Of a stretch of DNA of 64,000 nucleotides, positions 36,698 through 45,909 are shown in pieces. Source of the DNA: Colwellia sp. (GTDB taxonomy: Bacteria > Pseudomonadota > Gammaproteobacteria > Enterobacterales > Alteromonadaceae); contig JABSOZ010000002.1 of NCBI GenBank assembly GCA_013215295.1, positions 620,001-684,000 of the forward strand. Reading direction: 5' to 3'. The first letter of the stretch is position 1, and the number at the start of each line of letters is the position of its first letter. Under the pieces are notes generated by a model. The model was given only the letters and a program-made list of their open reading frames with translations, searched no databases and was not told the DNA's origin. A program made the translations under genes and the position numbers.

Positions 36698-37168
36698 TTA
36701 TTTATTCTTTAGAATTTGAGCAAGTTTTTCTTTTTGAGCATGGTTTAATGGTTTTTGAGCATTTTTCACTGGCTTCCTTCGCAAAACAATGACAACGACA
36801 ATAACACCAATAAATAATAGCCCTGCAGGCCCATACCATAAAAGATAGGTTAAGCTAGAAACACGCGGGCGATATAAAACAAACTCGCCATAACGCGACA
36901 CCATGAAATCAACAATCTCCATATCCGCTTTGCCTTGTTGAAGCATGTCGTACACTTCTCGGCGTAAATCAGCTGCAATCGGAGAATTAGAATCAGCTAA
37001 GTTTTGATTTTGACATTTTGGGCAACGTAATTCTTTATTGAGTGCATTAAAGCGAATTTCTGTTACCTTATCCTTAAAAACATAAGTATCAACAGGCGTA
37101 GCTAAAACTAATGAACTGAACAAAGTAACCATTGCTACAAGCGCTGTAACTAAGTATTTATTGAACAT
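36698..37168 (-). CDS. ccmH: Cytochrome c maturation protein CcmH
   Basis: A 156-residue periplasmic thiol-disulphide protein that keeps apocytochrome haem-binding cysteines reduced. After a signal peptide it carries the LRCPKC motif (residues 48-53, the family LRCxxC), then QNQNLADSNSPIA and the YGEFVLYRP block. A C-terminal membrane helix lies near 103-123. In E. coli CcmH is a fusion of this domain with the CcmI repeat domain; here the two are separate genes, the usual arrangement in most bacteria. Confidence 0.95.
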   Translation of the reverse strand: MFNKYLVTALVAMVTLFSSLVLATPVDTYVFKDKVTEIRFNALNKELRCPKCQNQNLADSNSPIAADLRREVYDMLQQGKADMEIVDFMVSRYGEFVLYRPRVSSLTYLLWYGPAGLLFIGVIVVVIVLRRKPVKNAQKPLNHAQKEKLAQILKNK

Positions 37169-37170
37169 GA

Positions 37171-37737
37171 TTACTGGGTTCCTTTGTTATTAGTCGAAGC
37201 TAAAAATTCTGCTTCGATTTGTGCAATAAGTGGTTCAAATTCATTCTGCCAAATCTGTGGATTCAACGGGCCAGCATAACGCTTACGAATAATATTATTG
37301 TGGTCAACAACAAAGGTTTCAGGTGCAGCATAAACACCTAAATTAACACTGAGTTTTCCTTCTTCATCAAAAGCCGAGAATTCATAAGGATTACCTAATT
37401 CAGTTAACCACTTAGCTGCATGTTTTCGTTCATCATCATAATTTAAACCGTATATAGTAAAACGGTTAGTTTTAGATAACGTGTTCAAATAGTTATGCTC
37501 ATAACGACATGACGGACACCAGGTTCCCCAAACATTAACCAATTTAATACCGGGTTTAAAGTCAGCAGTTGTCATAGTTTGCGAAGCATTTAGTACTGAC
37601 GTTAAAGAAAACTCTGGGAATTTCTTACCGATCAACGCAGAAGGCAGCTCTGTAGGATTAAGCGATAATCCTCTAAATAAAATAGCACCGAGCGCAATAA
37701 ATAAGATAAGCGGAATAAAACGAATTAACTTACCCAT
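37171..37737 (-). CDS. ccmG: Thiol:disulphide interchange protein CcmG/DsbE
   Basis: A 188-residue periplasmic thioredoxin-fold protein with an N-terminal membrane anchor (residues 6-24). The redox site is WGTWCPSC (residues 70-77), with the family's GVYAAPETFVVD loop near 133. It reduces CcmH and the apocytochrome. Its start overlaps the ccmF stop by one base and its stop is two bases from the ccmH start, so it is coupled in the ccmFGHI operon. Confidence 0.95.
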   Translation of the reverse strand: MGKLIRFIPLILFIALGAILFRGLSLNPTELPSALIGKKFPEFSLTSVLNASQTMTTADFKPGIKLVNVWGTWCPSCRYEHNYLNTLSKTNRFTIYGLNYDDERKHAAKWLTELGNPYEFSAFDEEGKLSVNLGVYAAPETFVVDHNNIIRKRYAGPLNPQIWQNEFEPLIAQIEAEFLASTNNKGTQ

Positions 37738-39767
37738 TACCCATTTCCTTCATTGATTGTTGCTAATGTATCGATTGCAGGTGCTACCAACGAAGCTCTC
37801 TCTGCTTTACTCATCACTTTTTTCCGACGATAACGTTTATCTAATATCGCTAAGAAACCACCAATGCCCATAAATATTGCCCCTAGCCATATCCAACGCA
37901 CAAAAGGTTTGTAATGAACTCGAATTGCCCAAGCATTACCAGGAAGAGGGTCGCCTAAGGCAACATATATATCACGGAATAAACCAGGATCTATACCTGC
38001 TTCTGTCATGCCCATCGTTTGTACTAAATACGTGCGGCGTTCAGGCTTTAAAAGCGTCACAAATTTGCCATCATTATAAACTTCAACTTGACCTTGTTCA
38101 GCGCTGTAGTTTGCCCCTTTGACTTGCTTAATACCTTTAAAGGCAATTTCGTAATTTGTATCATCAATTTTAACTTTATCATTGATGTACATTTTTACAT
38201 TCGTTTCACTTTCATACATCGAAACTAGCGTAACACCCGTAATAGTAATCGCAATGCCCATATGAGCAACAGTCATTCCCCATTGGCTTAAGGTCAATTT
38301 AGAGAAGTTCCATTTATCTGTACCTGAGTTCACTTGATTTAATAACTCTTGCATTACGACAAGAAAAACCCAACAAGCTAAACCAACCCCCATAGTTACC
38401 AAGGCCGCAAATTCGCCACCGTATAAAAATGGAAATGCAACCCCAAAAACAATACTGATCACCAGTGGACTTACCATTAGTTTACGTAATTCACCTTGTT
38501 TGGCTTTTTTCCAGCGAATGAGCGGGCCAATACCCATGACGACAAACAGCAAACTCATTATCGGTACAAATACCGCATTAAAATACGGAGGTCCCACAGA
38601 AATTTTACCTAAGCCCATTGCATCAACTAATAGCGGGTATAACGTTCCTAGCATTACAGTAACGGTTGCAACCACTAAAATAATATTACAAACAAGCAGT
38701 GCTGTTTCACGAGAATACAAAGCAAAACGACTAAAGGTTTGAACAGTTCTGGCTCTAAAAGCATAAAGTGTTAATGAGCTACCAACAGCTATAGCCAGTA
38801 ATAATAAAATAAATAAACCACGACCAGGATCAGCGGCGAATGAATGCACTGAAGTAATAACGCCCGAACGTACTAAAAATGTGCCTAATAAACTTAAGCT
38901 AAAAGCAAATATTGCCAGTAACACGGTCCAGTTTCTGAATGTGCCACGTTTTTCAGTAACCGCTAATGAATGAATCAGTGCAGTTCCTATGAGCCATGGC
39001 ATGAAAGAAGCATTTTCTACCGGGTCCCAAAACCACCAGCCGCCCCAACCAAGTTCGTAGTAAGCCCACCAACTTCCTAAAGCGATGCCTAGTGTTAAGA
39101 AAATCCATGCCGCAACAGTCCAAGGTCTTGCCCAGCGGGCCCAAGCGGCATCTAACTTGCCACACATTAAAGCAGCAACAGCGAAAGCAAAAGCAACAGA
39201 GAAACCGACATAACCTAAATAAAGCATCGGCGGGTGAATAATTAAGCCGATATCTTGTAGAAGTGGATTTAAATCGCGCCCTTCTGTTGGCACCATTGGC
39301 CATAAGCGCTCAAACGGATTAGAGGTTAATATGGTAAATAACATAAATCCAACGGCTATCATACCTAGCACGGCTAACACACGCGCAACAAAGGCTTCAT
39401 CGATGCCTTTACTAAATTTTGCCACCGCTGCTGTCCATGCGGTTAATGAGAATACCCACAGCAGTAGAGAGCCTTCGTGCCCACCCCATACCGCGCTAAT
39501 TTTAAAGTAGTAAGGTAAATGGGAGTTAGAATGACCTGCTATATATTTAACAGAAAAATCATCGATGACAAAACTCCAGCCGAGAATAATGAGACTGGTG
39601 GCTGTAAAGGCAAACATACCAAAGGTTAAGGGTTTAGCATAACCAACTAAGCGTTGTTGATTACTTGCCAAACCGACTAATGGAATGATGCTTAAACAAA
39701 TTGCAAAAGCCAAACCAACAATAAGGGCAAAATGTCCTAACTCAGGGAGCATTACTTCAGGGGTCAT
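37737..39767 (-). CDS. ccmF: Haem lyase subunit CcmF
   Basis: A 676-residue inner-membrane protein with about 14 helices that, with CcmH/CcmI, ligates haem to apocytochrome c. The tryptophan-rich haem-handling motif is GWGGWWFWDPVENASFMPWL near residue 240, and conserved His residues lie in the flanking helices. It is the first gene of a minus-strand ccmFGHI operon, divergent from ccmABCDE. Confidence 0.96.
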   Translation of the reverse strand: MTPEVMLPELGHFALIVGLAFAICLSIIPLVGLASNQQRLVGYAKPLTFGMFAFTATSLIILGWSFVIDDFSVKYIAGHSNSHLPYYFKISAVWGGHEGSLLLWVFSLTAWTAAVAKFSKGIDEAFVARVLAVLGMIAVGFMLFTILTSNPFERLWPMVPTEGRDLNPLLQDIGLIIHPPMLYLGYVGFSVAFAFAVAALMCGKLDAAWARWARPWTVAAWIFLTLGIALGSWWAYYELGWGGWWFWDPVENASFMPWLIGTALIHSLAVTEKRGTFRNWTVLLAIFAFSLSLLGTFLVRSGVITSVHSFAADPGRGLFILLLLAIAVGSSLTLYAFRARTVQTFSRFALYSRETALLVCNIILVVATVTVMLGTLYPLLVDAMGLGKISVGPPYFNAVFVPIMSLLFVVMGIGPLIRWKKAKQGELRKLMVSPLVISIVFGVAFPFLYGGEFAALVTMGVGLACWVFLVVMQELLNQVNSGTDKWNFSKLTLSQWGMTVAHMGIAITITGVTLVSMYESETNVKMYINDKVKIDDTNYEIAFKGIKQVKGANYSAEQGQVEVYNDGKFVTLLKPERRTYLVQTMGMTEAGIDPGLFRDIYVALGDPLPGNAWAIRVHYKPFVRWIWLGAIFMGIGGFLAILDKRYRRKKVMSKAERASLVAPAIDTLATINEGNG

Positions 39768-40123
39768 TACTTTCTCCGATTCAGTGCAAACACTAAATAC
39801 AAAAATTTATCGATAAAAGACGCCTCTATATGGCGTTTTAGTGAGTTTAGTTTTTCAATTAACATCAAATAACGAGGTAAGGAAAAACAATTCAAACTAA
39901 AAATTTTGGTAATTCTAGCACTATATCATGTGTAATTTCATCAATGTAACAAGAAAATGAATGATTAATTTTCTCATTTCTAGGGCTAGCCTTTACTGTG
40001 CGATATAGTATGATATTACCCGACTTGATATTAAGATCTAAATCAACTCGTTATGCCGTAAATTACGATAACATTCAGTTTATAAACTTGATGTGAAGCT
40101 AACATATAATAATTATTCAAAAA
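39768..40123. promoter_or_regulatory. Divergent promoter region of the two ccm operons
   Basis: 356 bp with no gene. It must drive ccmFGHI leftwards and ccmABCDE rightwards. A weak inverted repeat, TTGAT and ATCAA spaced by 12 bases (40025-40046), is present, but the spacing does not fit an FNR or CRP site, so no regulator can be named. The rest is AT-rich. Confidence 0.45.
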
Positions 40124-40807
40124 GTGATGCTATTGGCAAATTCTCTTACTACTCAACCATCAAAAGACCTAGCAAATAATCAAGTACTGCTATCAGCAAA
40201 CGGATTGACTTGTATTCGTGAAGATAGAATATTATTTGAAGCACTTAATTTTTCAGTATGTAGTGGTGATGTTATACAGGTGGAAGGCCCGAATGGAGCA
40301 GGTAAAACGAGCTTATTACGTATTTTAGCCGGATTATCACAACCTTATGACGGAACAGTATTATTTAGAGAACAAAATATTGCAGAACAGAAAGATGACT
40401 TTCACCAAAACCTTCTGTATTTAGGTCATTTACCCGGGGTAAAAGGCGAAATGACTGCTCAAGAAAACCTAGTGTTTAATCTTGCTTTGCATGGCAACGA
40501 CTGTTCAAAAGCGGAAGAAACATTAGAGAAGGTAAATTTGTTAGGTTTTGAAGATGCCTTAGCTTCACATTTAAGTGCAGGACAGCACCGTCGTATTTCT
40601 CTCGCGCGCTTATGGCAAAGCACTGCACCTATTTGGATACTAGATGAACCTTTTACTGCAATCGATAAACATGGTGTAACGCAATTAGAACAATTATTTC
40701 TAGCACATGCTCAACGTGGTGGCTGTGTTATATTAACGACTCACCAAGATTTGTCATTTCCTGAAGATAAAGTGAAAAAAATCACTTTAGATTACCGGTT
40801 TTACTAG
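40124..40807 (+). CDS. ccmA: Haem exporter ATPase CcmA
   Basis: A 227-residue ABC ATPase of the CcmABC complex that loads haem onto CcmE. Walker A is [11 protein letters not shown] near residue 54, the signature [14 protein letters not shown] near 147-160, and Walker B IWILDEPF near 170. The start may be GTG at 40124 or the overlapping ATG at 40127; both are in frame. The N-terminus has about 22 residues before the conserved LTCIRED region, somewhat longer than in E. coli. Confidence 0.94.
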   Translation: MMLLANSLTTQPSKDLANNQVLLSANGLTCIREDRILFEALNFSVCSGDVIQVEGPNGAGKTSLLRILAGLSQPYDGTVLFREQNIAEQKDDFHQNLLYLGHLPGVKGEMTAQENLVFNLALHGNDCSKAEETLEKVNLLGFEDALASHLSAGQHRRISLARLWQSTAPIWILDEPFTAIDKHGVTQLEQLFLAHAQRGGCVILTTHQDLSFPEDKVKKITLDYRFY

Positions 40808-40818
40808 AGTTTATAAGC

Positions 40819-41511
40819 ATGATACCCGATCAAAATTTATCATATAGATCTGCTTTCAATTTAATTATCAAACGAGATCTCACGATAGCCTTTCGTCACC
40901 GCGACGATATTATCAATCCGCTATTATTTTTTATCATCGTAGTAACATTGTTCCCATTAGGTATTGGCCCTGAATCTACAACGTTATCGCGCATAGCACC
41001 GGGAATTATTTGGGTTGCCGCTTTACTTTCTACATTATTGTCATTAGACCGATTATTTAAATCAGATCACGAAGACGGTTCGCTCGAGCAAATGATGCTT
41101 AGCCCCCACCCTATTTTTATATTAGTGTTAGCAAAGATTATTGCGCATTGGATGGTGACAGGCTTACCACTTATCTTTATTGCACCATTACTCGCCGTGC
41201 TTTTACATTTAAATGAAAATAGTTACAGTGCACTAATGCTAACGTTATTGTTGGGCACTCCCATATTAAGTTTACTAGGGGCTATAGGTGTTGCATTGAC
41301 GGTAGGCCTTAAAAAAGGCGGTGTATTACTCAGTTTATTAGTCTTACCCCTTTATATTCCAGTACTAATATTTGCGACTAGCGCCATAGATACTGCGGCA
41401 ATGAACTTACCCTACAGCGGACAACTTGCTATCATTGCCGCACTGTTTTTTGGATCTTTAACCTTAGCCCCATTTGCTGTAAGCGCAGCATTAAAAGTGA
41501 GTACTAACTAA
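40819..41511 (+). CDS. ccmB: Haem exporter permease CcmB
   Basis: A 230-residue integral membrane protein with six helices, starting with the AFNLIIKRDLTIAFRHRDDIINPLLFF segment characteristic of CcmB. It partners CcmA. It starts 11 bases after ccmA, and its stop overlaps the ccmC start by one base (TAATG). Confidence 0.95.
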   Translation: MIPDQNLSYRSAFNLIIKRDLTIAFRHRDDIINPLLFFIIVVTLFPLGIGPESTTLSRIAPGIIWVAALLSTLLSLDRLFKSDHEDGSLEQMMLSPHPIFILVLAKIIAHWMVTGLPLIFIAPLLAVLLHLNENSYSALMLTLLLGTPILSLLGAIGVALTVGLKKGGVLLSLLVLPLYIPVLIFATSAIDTAAMNLPYSGQLAIIAALFFGSLTLAPFAVSAALKVSTN

Positions 41512-42257
41512 TGTGGAAATGGCTTCACCCTTATGCGAATCCTGAAGTGTCCTATCACTTTGTGGGTAAGTTATTACCTTGGATTTCAAAAATTACTATT
41601 GCACTACTTGGTATAGGTATTGTCTGGGCGCTCGTTTTTGCCCCCGCCGATTATCAACAAGGCGACAGTTTCAGAATATTTTATATACACGTTCCAGCCG
41701 CAATTTTGTCAATGAGCATATATATGGCGATGGCGTCAGCAGCTTTTTGCAGCTTGGTATGGCAGTTTAGACTTGCTGATGCATCAGCGGCAGCAATGGC
41801 GCCAGTAGGTGCGGTAATTACCGCTATCGCATTATTTACCGGAGCCGCTTGGGGTAAACCTATGTGGGGAACTTGGTGGATTTGGGATGCTCGATTAACC
41901 TCTGAGCTGGTGCTACTTTTCCTCTATTTAGGTGTTATCGCTTTACACAATGCTTTTGAAGATAAGAACCTTGCCGGTAAAGCAGCGGGTATATTATCGC
42001 TAGTAGGTGTCGTAAACATACCGATTATTAAATATTCAGTTGAGTGGTGGAACACACTTCATCAAGGTGCAACGGTGAGTAAATTGAGTGCTCCTTCGAT
42101 GAGTATGGATATGTTTTGGCCGTTTGTTATCTGCTTTTTAGGTATCGCTATGCTCGTGACATTTGTTATCTGTATCCGTTTTCGCACTGAGATTTTATCG
42201 CGTAATGGCATGCGTCCTTGGGTACGAGAATTAATTACCGCAGAAGGAACTAAATAA
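41511..42257 (+). CDS. ccmC: Haem-handling protein CcmC
   Basis: A 248-residue inner-membrane protein with six helices that attaches haem to CcmE. The tryptophan-rich motif GAAWGKPMWGTWWIWDARLTSEL near residue 110-132 is the haem-handling signature; the YIHVPAA sequence near residue 61 supplies a conserved histidine. The gene is coupled to ccmB and ccmD by one-base overlaps. Confidence 0.96.
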   Translation: MWKWLHPYANPEVSYHFVGKLLPWISKITIALLGIGIVWALVFAPADYQQGDSFRIFYIHVPAAILSMSIYMAMASAAFCSLVWQFRLADASAAAMAPVGAVITAIALFTGAAWGKPMWGTWWIWDARLTSELVLLFLYLGVIALHNAFEDKNLAGKAAGILSLVGVVNIPIIKYSVEWWNTLHQGATVSKLSAPSMSMDMFWPFVICFLGIAMLVTFVICIRFRTEILSRNGMRPWVRELITAEGTK

Positions 42258-42532
42258 TGCAATTTGATAGTATTTCAGCATTTTTAGATATGGGTGGATA
42301 CGCATTTTTCGTATGGTTATCTTACGGCGTAAGCGCCTTTCTGTTAGTCGCACTCGTATATAGCAGCAAGAGCAATCATAAAAAAGTCAAAAATAAAATC
42401 GCTCATCGTTTACAACGAGAAATAAAGTTACGCAAAGCAGCTGAAAAATCTTTTGCTGAAGCAGAACAAACTGATGGTAAAACGTCAGTAGTACCAGAAC
42501 TATCAAAAAACTCTAATAAGGTTGTTTCATGA
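42257..42532 (+). CDS. ccmD: Haem exporter subunit CcmD
   Basis: A 91-residue single-helix membrane protein that releases haem-loaded CcmE from CcmABC. The N-terminus has the family [16 protein letters not shown], a helix to about residue 35, and then a charged cytoplasmic tail about 20 residues longer than in E. coli. It overlaps ccmC by one base and ccmE by four bases (ATGA). Confidence 0.93.
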   Translation: MQFDSISAFLDMGGYAFFVWLSYGVSAFLLVALVYSSKSNHKKVKNKIAHRLQREIKLRKAAEKSFAEAEQTDGKTSVVPELSKNSNKVVS

Positions 42533-43044
42533 ATCCCCGTCGTAAAAAACGTTTAACCGTAGTAATTTCAATTTTAGTTGGTCTTAGTTTCGTTTTAGGA
42601 TTAGTGCTTTATGCGCTAAGCCAGAACATAGACTTATTCTATAAACCCTCTGAGATATATCAGGGTAAAGATGATACGGGGATTAAGCCAATTAACGGCC
42701 AGCGTCTGCGTATTGGTGGATTAGTTGTACCGGGTAGTGTGAAACGTGATCCTACAACTTTAGATGTTACTTTTGAACTGGTTGATATGAGAATGCCAAT
42801 TGCTTTTAATGATTCAGATCCTGTCATTAAAGTACATTATGATGGCATACTGCCTGATTTATTCCGTGAAGGACAAGGCATAGTCGCTAACGGTGTACTT
42901 GTTGATGGGAATTTCATCGAAGCATCAGAAGTATTAGCTAAACATGACGAAAACTACATTCCAAAAGAATTAGCTGATGACATGGGCGAGAAACACGTAA
43001 AGCCAAATTATACTAAAGAGCAGTTAGAAAAAAAGAAATATTAG
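42529..43044 (+). CDS. ccmE: Cytochrome c-type biogenesis haem chaperone CcmE
   Basis: A 171-residue periplasmic haem chaperone with an N-terminal membrane anchor (about residues 9-28) after MNPRRKKRL, and an OB-fold domain. The covalent haem-binding histidine is His139 in LAKHDENY, with the conserved Tyr four residues later. The gene overlaps ccmD by four bases and is followed by a terminator. Confidence 0.96.
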   Translation: MNPRRKKRLTVVISILVGLSFVLGLVLYALSQNIDLFYKPSEIYQGKDDTGIKPINGQRLRIGGLVVPGSVKRDPTTLDVTFELVDMRMPIAFNDSDPVIKVHYDGILPDLFREGQGIVANGVLVDGNFIEASEVLAKHDENYIPKELADDMGEKHVKPNYTKEQLEKKKY

Positions 43045-43060
43045 TAAAATAAATAACGAT

Positions 43061-43110
43061 AAAGCGCGACAGAAATAGAGTTTATATCTTTATTTCGTGG
43101 CGCTTTTTTC
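43061..43110 (+). terminator. Terminator of the ccmABCDE operon
   Basis: AAAGCGC at 43061-43067 and GCGCTTT at 43100-43106 anchor a stem that continues through GAAATA/TATTTC with one bulge, followed by a T-tract. It begins 16 bases after the ccmE stop. Confidence 0.8.
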
Positions 43111-43735
43111 TTTGAAACTTTATAGGTTTACTCAACAATTTTATGAATAGATAAAATACAATCATCTACTTTATTCCATCAAATACTCTTGCCTTCTCAT
43201 GCACCACATAATATGTCGGAAAACAATAAAGTTGCTTTTTAATTAATGGCTCTATGTGTGATTCTTAATTGTTTTAAAGCTGTTATTGCTACAGTTTGTG
43301 TGAAATATTTTTGATCTCCTTTTGAATAACTATCACGATTCATGCTCAATCGGTCTTAACTGACTTTATTACAACGCACATATTTATTTTATCTATTAAT
43401 AAGTCAACCTTTATTAATCTGCGTTATGTCTGCCTATTCAAAGGCGTAAATTAATCACGAACACATATTTTTCGAAATCCTCCAAAGTATGATATTTATC
43501 ACTGTTGATCCAAGCATATCCACAAAGTATGCAAGTCGTTAAAACCAATATCAGATCTTTATTGATATATTGAATGAACCAATGTCCACCCCTGATAAGA
43601 CGCTAAAAGTAGCCATTCAATTGAAGCAGATGCAACTCAATTCTCTATATTTCAATGCATTTCAGTCTTGATTTTCCTCATAAAGACACAAATGGAAAGA
43701 GGAGTTAAATTGATTTTTCTATGTTAATTAAATAA
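43111..43735. other. Gene-free AT-rich stretch
   Basis: 625 bp without a convincing gene. A 29-codon frame at 43582 (MSTPDKTLKVAIQLK) has no clear ribosome binding site or homologue and is not called. There is no tRNA, terminator or repeat that could be recognised. Confidence 0.4.
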
Positions 43736-43963
43736 ATGTCAATAATTTGGAAAAGTGAATATTCAATATTATTAACGTCCTATGAAAAAGATATTTTCCA
43801 TCAAGACATCTTCTCTTTTAGAACAAGCCCACTTAGGTTGCACGATTGTTCTATATCTAAAGTTATTCATTGCTTAGACTTATCGAAATGTAAGATGTTG
43901 CTGAAAATAAAAGCGGTGTATGAAAATGATAGAATTTTTACATTTATGGCTCATTCAATATAA
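43736..43963 (+). CDS. Hypothetical 75-residue ORF, doubtful
   Basis: An ATG at 43736 opens 75 codons in AT-rich DNA. The product has no signal peptide, no membrane helix and no known motif. A GAGGAG lies 33 bases upstream, too far to help. Similar-length frames arise by chance in this composition, so it may not be a gene. Confidence 0.2.
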   Translation: MSIIWKSEYSILLTSYEKDIFHQDIFSFRTSPLRLHDCSISKVIHCLDLSKCKMLLKIKAVYENDRIFTFMAHSI

Positions 43964-44096
43964 CGTTTTAACAGTAATGTTGATATTCCTAAGAAAATTT
44001 AAATAAGGTAAAACAATTAGCGAAGATAATTTTTTTGAATTGTTATTAATCTAATATTTGACCCGAAAATTTATACTCCTAATTTTAAAACTACAT

Positions 44097-44813
44097 ATGT
44101 TATTAAAAAAAATTATAAAACGTACAGTGTTATCGATATTAATGACAAGTGCTGTTATGCCCTCAATATGTGCTGCCAAGGATAATAGCTTGCCAAATTA
44201 TAAACATCTGATTGAGTCTACCCTCAAACAAATTGAACGCTCAATACACAATAGTTCTACATATAAAACTACAAAAATTGAAAATATTAATGGGGATATA
44301 TCGTCAGTAATTGCTACTTATGACCCTAGAAGAAAACCACAATCACCATGGCATCTTATTACGATTGATGGAAATATACCGTCAAAAAATCAGATAGAAG
44401 ATTTTCTTATATCGATTGATGATTCAAAGCCAAGCAAACTTACCGATTTTATTGATCTAAACTCGTTAAAATTCAGGGAAGAAGATGCGAATACCAGCAC
44501 CTTTATTTTTGAAGGACGAAATAAGAAATTTGGTGATGGTGCTATTGGAAAATTGGATGGCACAATAATCATCGATAAAAAAGAAAATACCCTATTGAGT
44601 ATGATAGTTGTCAGTAATTCGGCGTTTTCTTCTAAATTCACCATGAATATTAGTCACTGGCGCATGGGATTTGAATTTGCTCGTCAAGGTGATTTGGCCA
44701 TACAGACATCACAAAAAGCAGAAATGAAAGGCACTATCGCCCTGTTTGTTGACATCGATATAAAATCTTCAGTTTCTTATACCGATTATGATCATTTTTT
44801 GATTAGTCGTTAA
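44097..44813 (+). CDS. Secreted protein of unknown function
   Basis: A 238-residue protein, not recognised. The start is taken as ATG 44097, because it begins a clean signal peptide (LLKKIIKR, hydrophobic core, likely cleavage after CAA near residue 26); the longer frame begins with TTG at 44058 and adds 13 residues that spoil the signal. The mature part is beta-rich with no cysteine and no membrane segment, ending SYTDYDHFLISR. The residues SPWHLITIDG near residue 83 and the later strands FIFEGRNKKFGDG resemble an LolA-like scaffold, but this is a guess. A small membrane protein gene follows by 72 bp. Confidence 0.65.
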   Translation: MLLKKIIKRTVLSILMTSAVMPSICAAKDNSLPNYKHLIESTLKQIERSIHNSSTYKTTKIENINGDISSVIATYDPRRKPQSPWHLITIDGNIPSKNQIEDFLISIDDSKPSKLTDFIDLNSLKFREEDANTSTFIFEGRNKKFGDGAIGKLDGTIIIDKKENTLLSMIVVSNSAFSSKFTMNISHWRMGFEFARQGDLAIQTSQKAEMKGTIALFVDIDIKSSVSYTDYDHFLISR

Positions 44814-44885
44814 ACGTTAAGCAAATAGCGTACTGATGTAAAAAACTTCAACGAACACAATTATAAATTTAAAATAGGATAAAAA

Positions 44886-45077
44886 ATGACTAAACAAATC
44901 CCCGTGAGTAATGAAATTGTAAATAAAAACAATCAGCCACTGCATGAAAACATACGAGCTCATCTAACATGCAAGATGACTTTTGTTTATCTGACTATTT
45001 TATCAGGCGTCTATTTTTGGTTTCAACCTGAACACATGGAAATAGTTTTGGATGTATTATGGAGTATCATTTATTAG
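44886..45077 (+). CDS. Small membrane protein, unknown
   Basis: A 63-residue protein with two hydrophobic segments (about residues 32-46 and 50-63). A TAGGAT ribosome site sits six bases before the ATG, which supports a real gene. No family was recognised. It follows the secreted protein gene on the same strand. Confidence 0.5.
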   Translation: MTKQIPVSNEIVNKNNQPLHENIRAHLTCKMTFVYLTILSGVYFWFQPEHMEIVLDVLWSIIY

Positions 45078-45166
45078 GATATCGTTATTAACGAGTAAAT
45101 GAAAAAGGTTGAGGCTTTCTTTTAATAGCCTCAACGATTACCTCAACAAAGAAAGCGTTTTTTTAT

Positions 45167-45792
45167 CTAACGATAAAATATTTGGCTTTGTTCTCTTATT
45201 ATCATTACAACCCCAAAGATCACAAGAAACCCCCTCCTACCCTGTTGATAAATAACATGTAATAGCTTTTGAAACCAATCATCTTCTTGGAAAAACAAGC
45301 ATACGTAAATAATATTCCCGCTTGTATAATCAAGACACTAATGCCCATTAGCGCTAATTGAGAGACAAGTGTTACATTGGGCTCTATGAACATTGGAACA
45401 ATAGCAGAAAATAGGAGCAAAACTTTTGGGTTTGAAGCATGGATAATAAAACCTTTTACCACAGCACTATTCCCTTTTTCCAGTGAGTTTTTTATTTTTT
45501 GTTGAATCCTAGGTAACCGAAAAATAGTTATGCCAATAAAAATAAGATACACAGAGCCGAATATTTTTAATAAATAAAACACAGTAGAAGAGGATGACAG
45601 CGTAGTAATTAAGCCGCTCGCTGCAAGAACAAAATATAAAACATTGGCTAAAAGTATACCCTAAATTGTATAGACGGCTAATTTTAGTCCATGAGTGATC
45701 GTTTGCGATATAATGAATAAAACACCCGGCCCAGGCATTGCGCACAGAAATACATCAGTAATACAAAAGAGTATCCAATTTTCAATGCTCAA
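45167..45792 (-). pseudogene. LysE-family amino acid exporter gene, two lesions
   Basis: The minus strand from a TTG at 45792 (AAGGACG upstream) reads SIENWILFCITDVFLCAMPG, PGVLFIISQTITHGLKLAVYTI, then an amber TAG at 45661-45663, then GILLANVLYFVLAASGL and on through FINRVGGGFL to a TGA at 45220. Adding one G to the five-G run at 45230-45234 extends the last part into VIFGVVMIIREQSQIF and a stop at 45167, giving a 208-residue protein, the usual LysE length. So both a nonsense mutation and a one-base loss break this exporter gene. Either a sequencing fault or true decay could explain it; two independent lesions favour decay. Confidence 0.85.
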
Positions 45793-45909
45793 AAAAAACG
45801 TCCTTATTTATTCATACTAAGCAGGTTAATTTATTGGTCATCTTTAAATGTTGGAGGCTCTCAATCCAAAAGAAAACAAGCCTCTACAAGGGAGAAAATT
45901 CATTGTAAT

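Noticed and set aside
38953-39303. 116-residue minus-strand ORF
   Set aside because: It overlaps ccmF in another frame and is rich in Cys and Arg as expected from a frame shadow.
40025-40046. FNR or CRP site between the ccm operons
   Set aside because: The half-sites TTGAT and ATCAA are 12 bases apart; FNR requires four, and the CRP pattern is not met.
43582-43671. Short 29-codon frame
   Set aside because: No clear ribosome site, no family and no more than chance length in this composition.
45509-45745. 78-residue minus-strand ORF
   Set aside because: It is another frame of the LysE pseudogene. The translation that matches LysE lies in a different frame and contains the amber codon.
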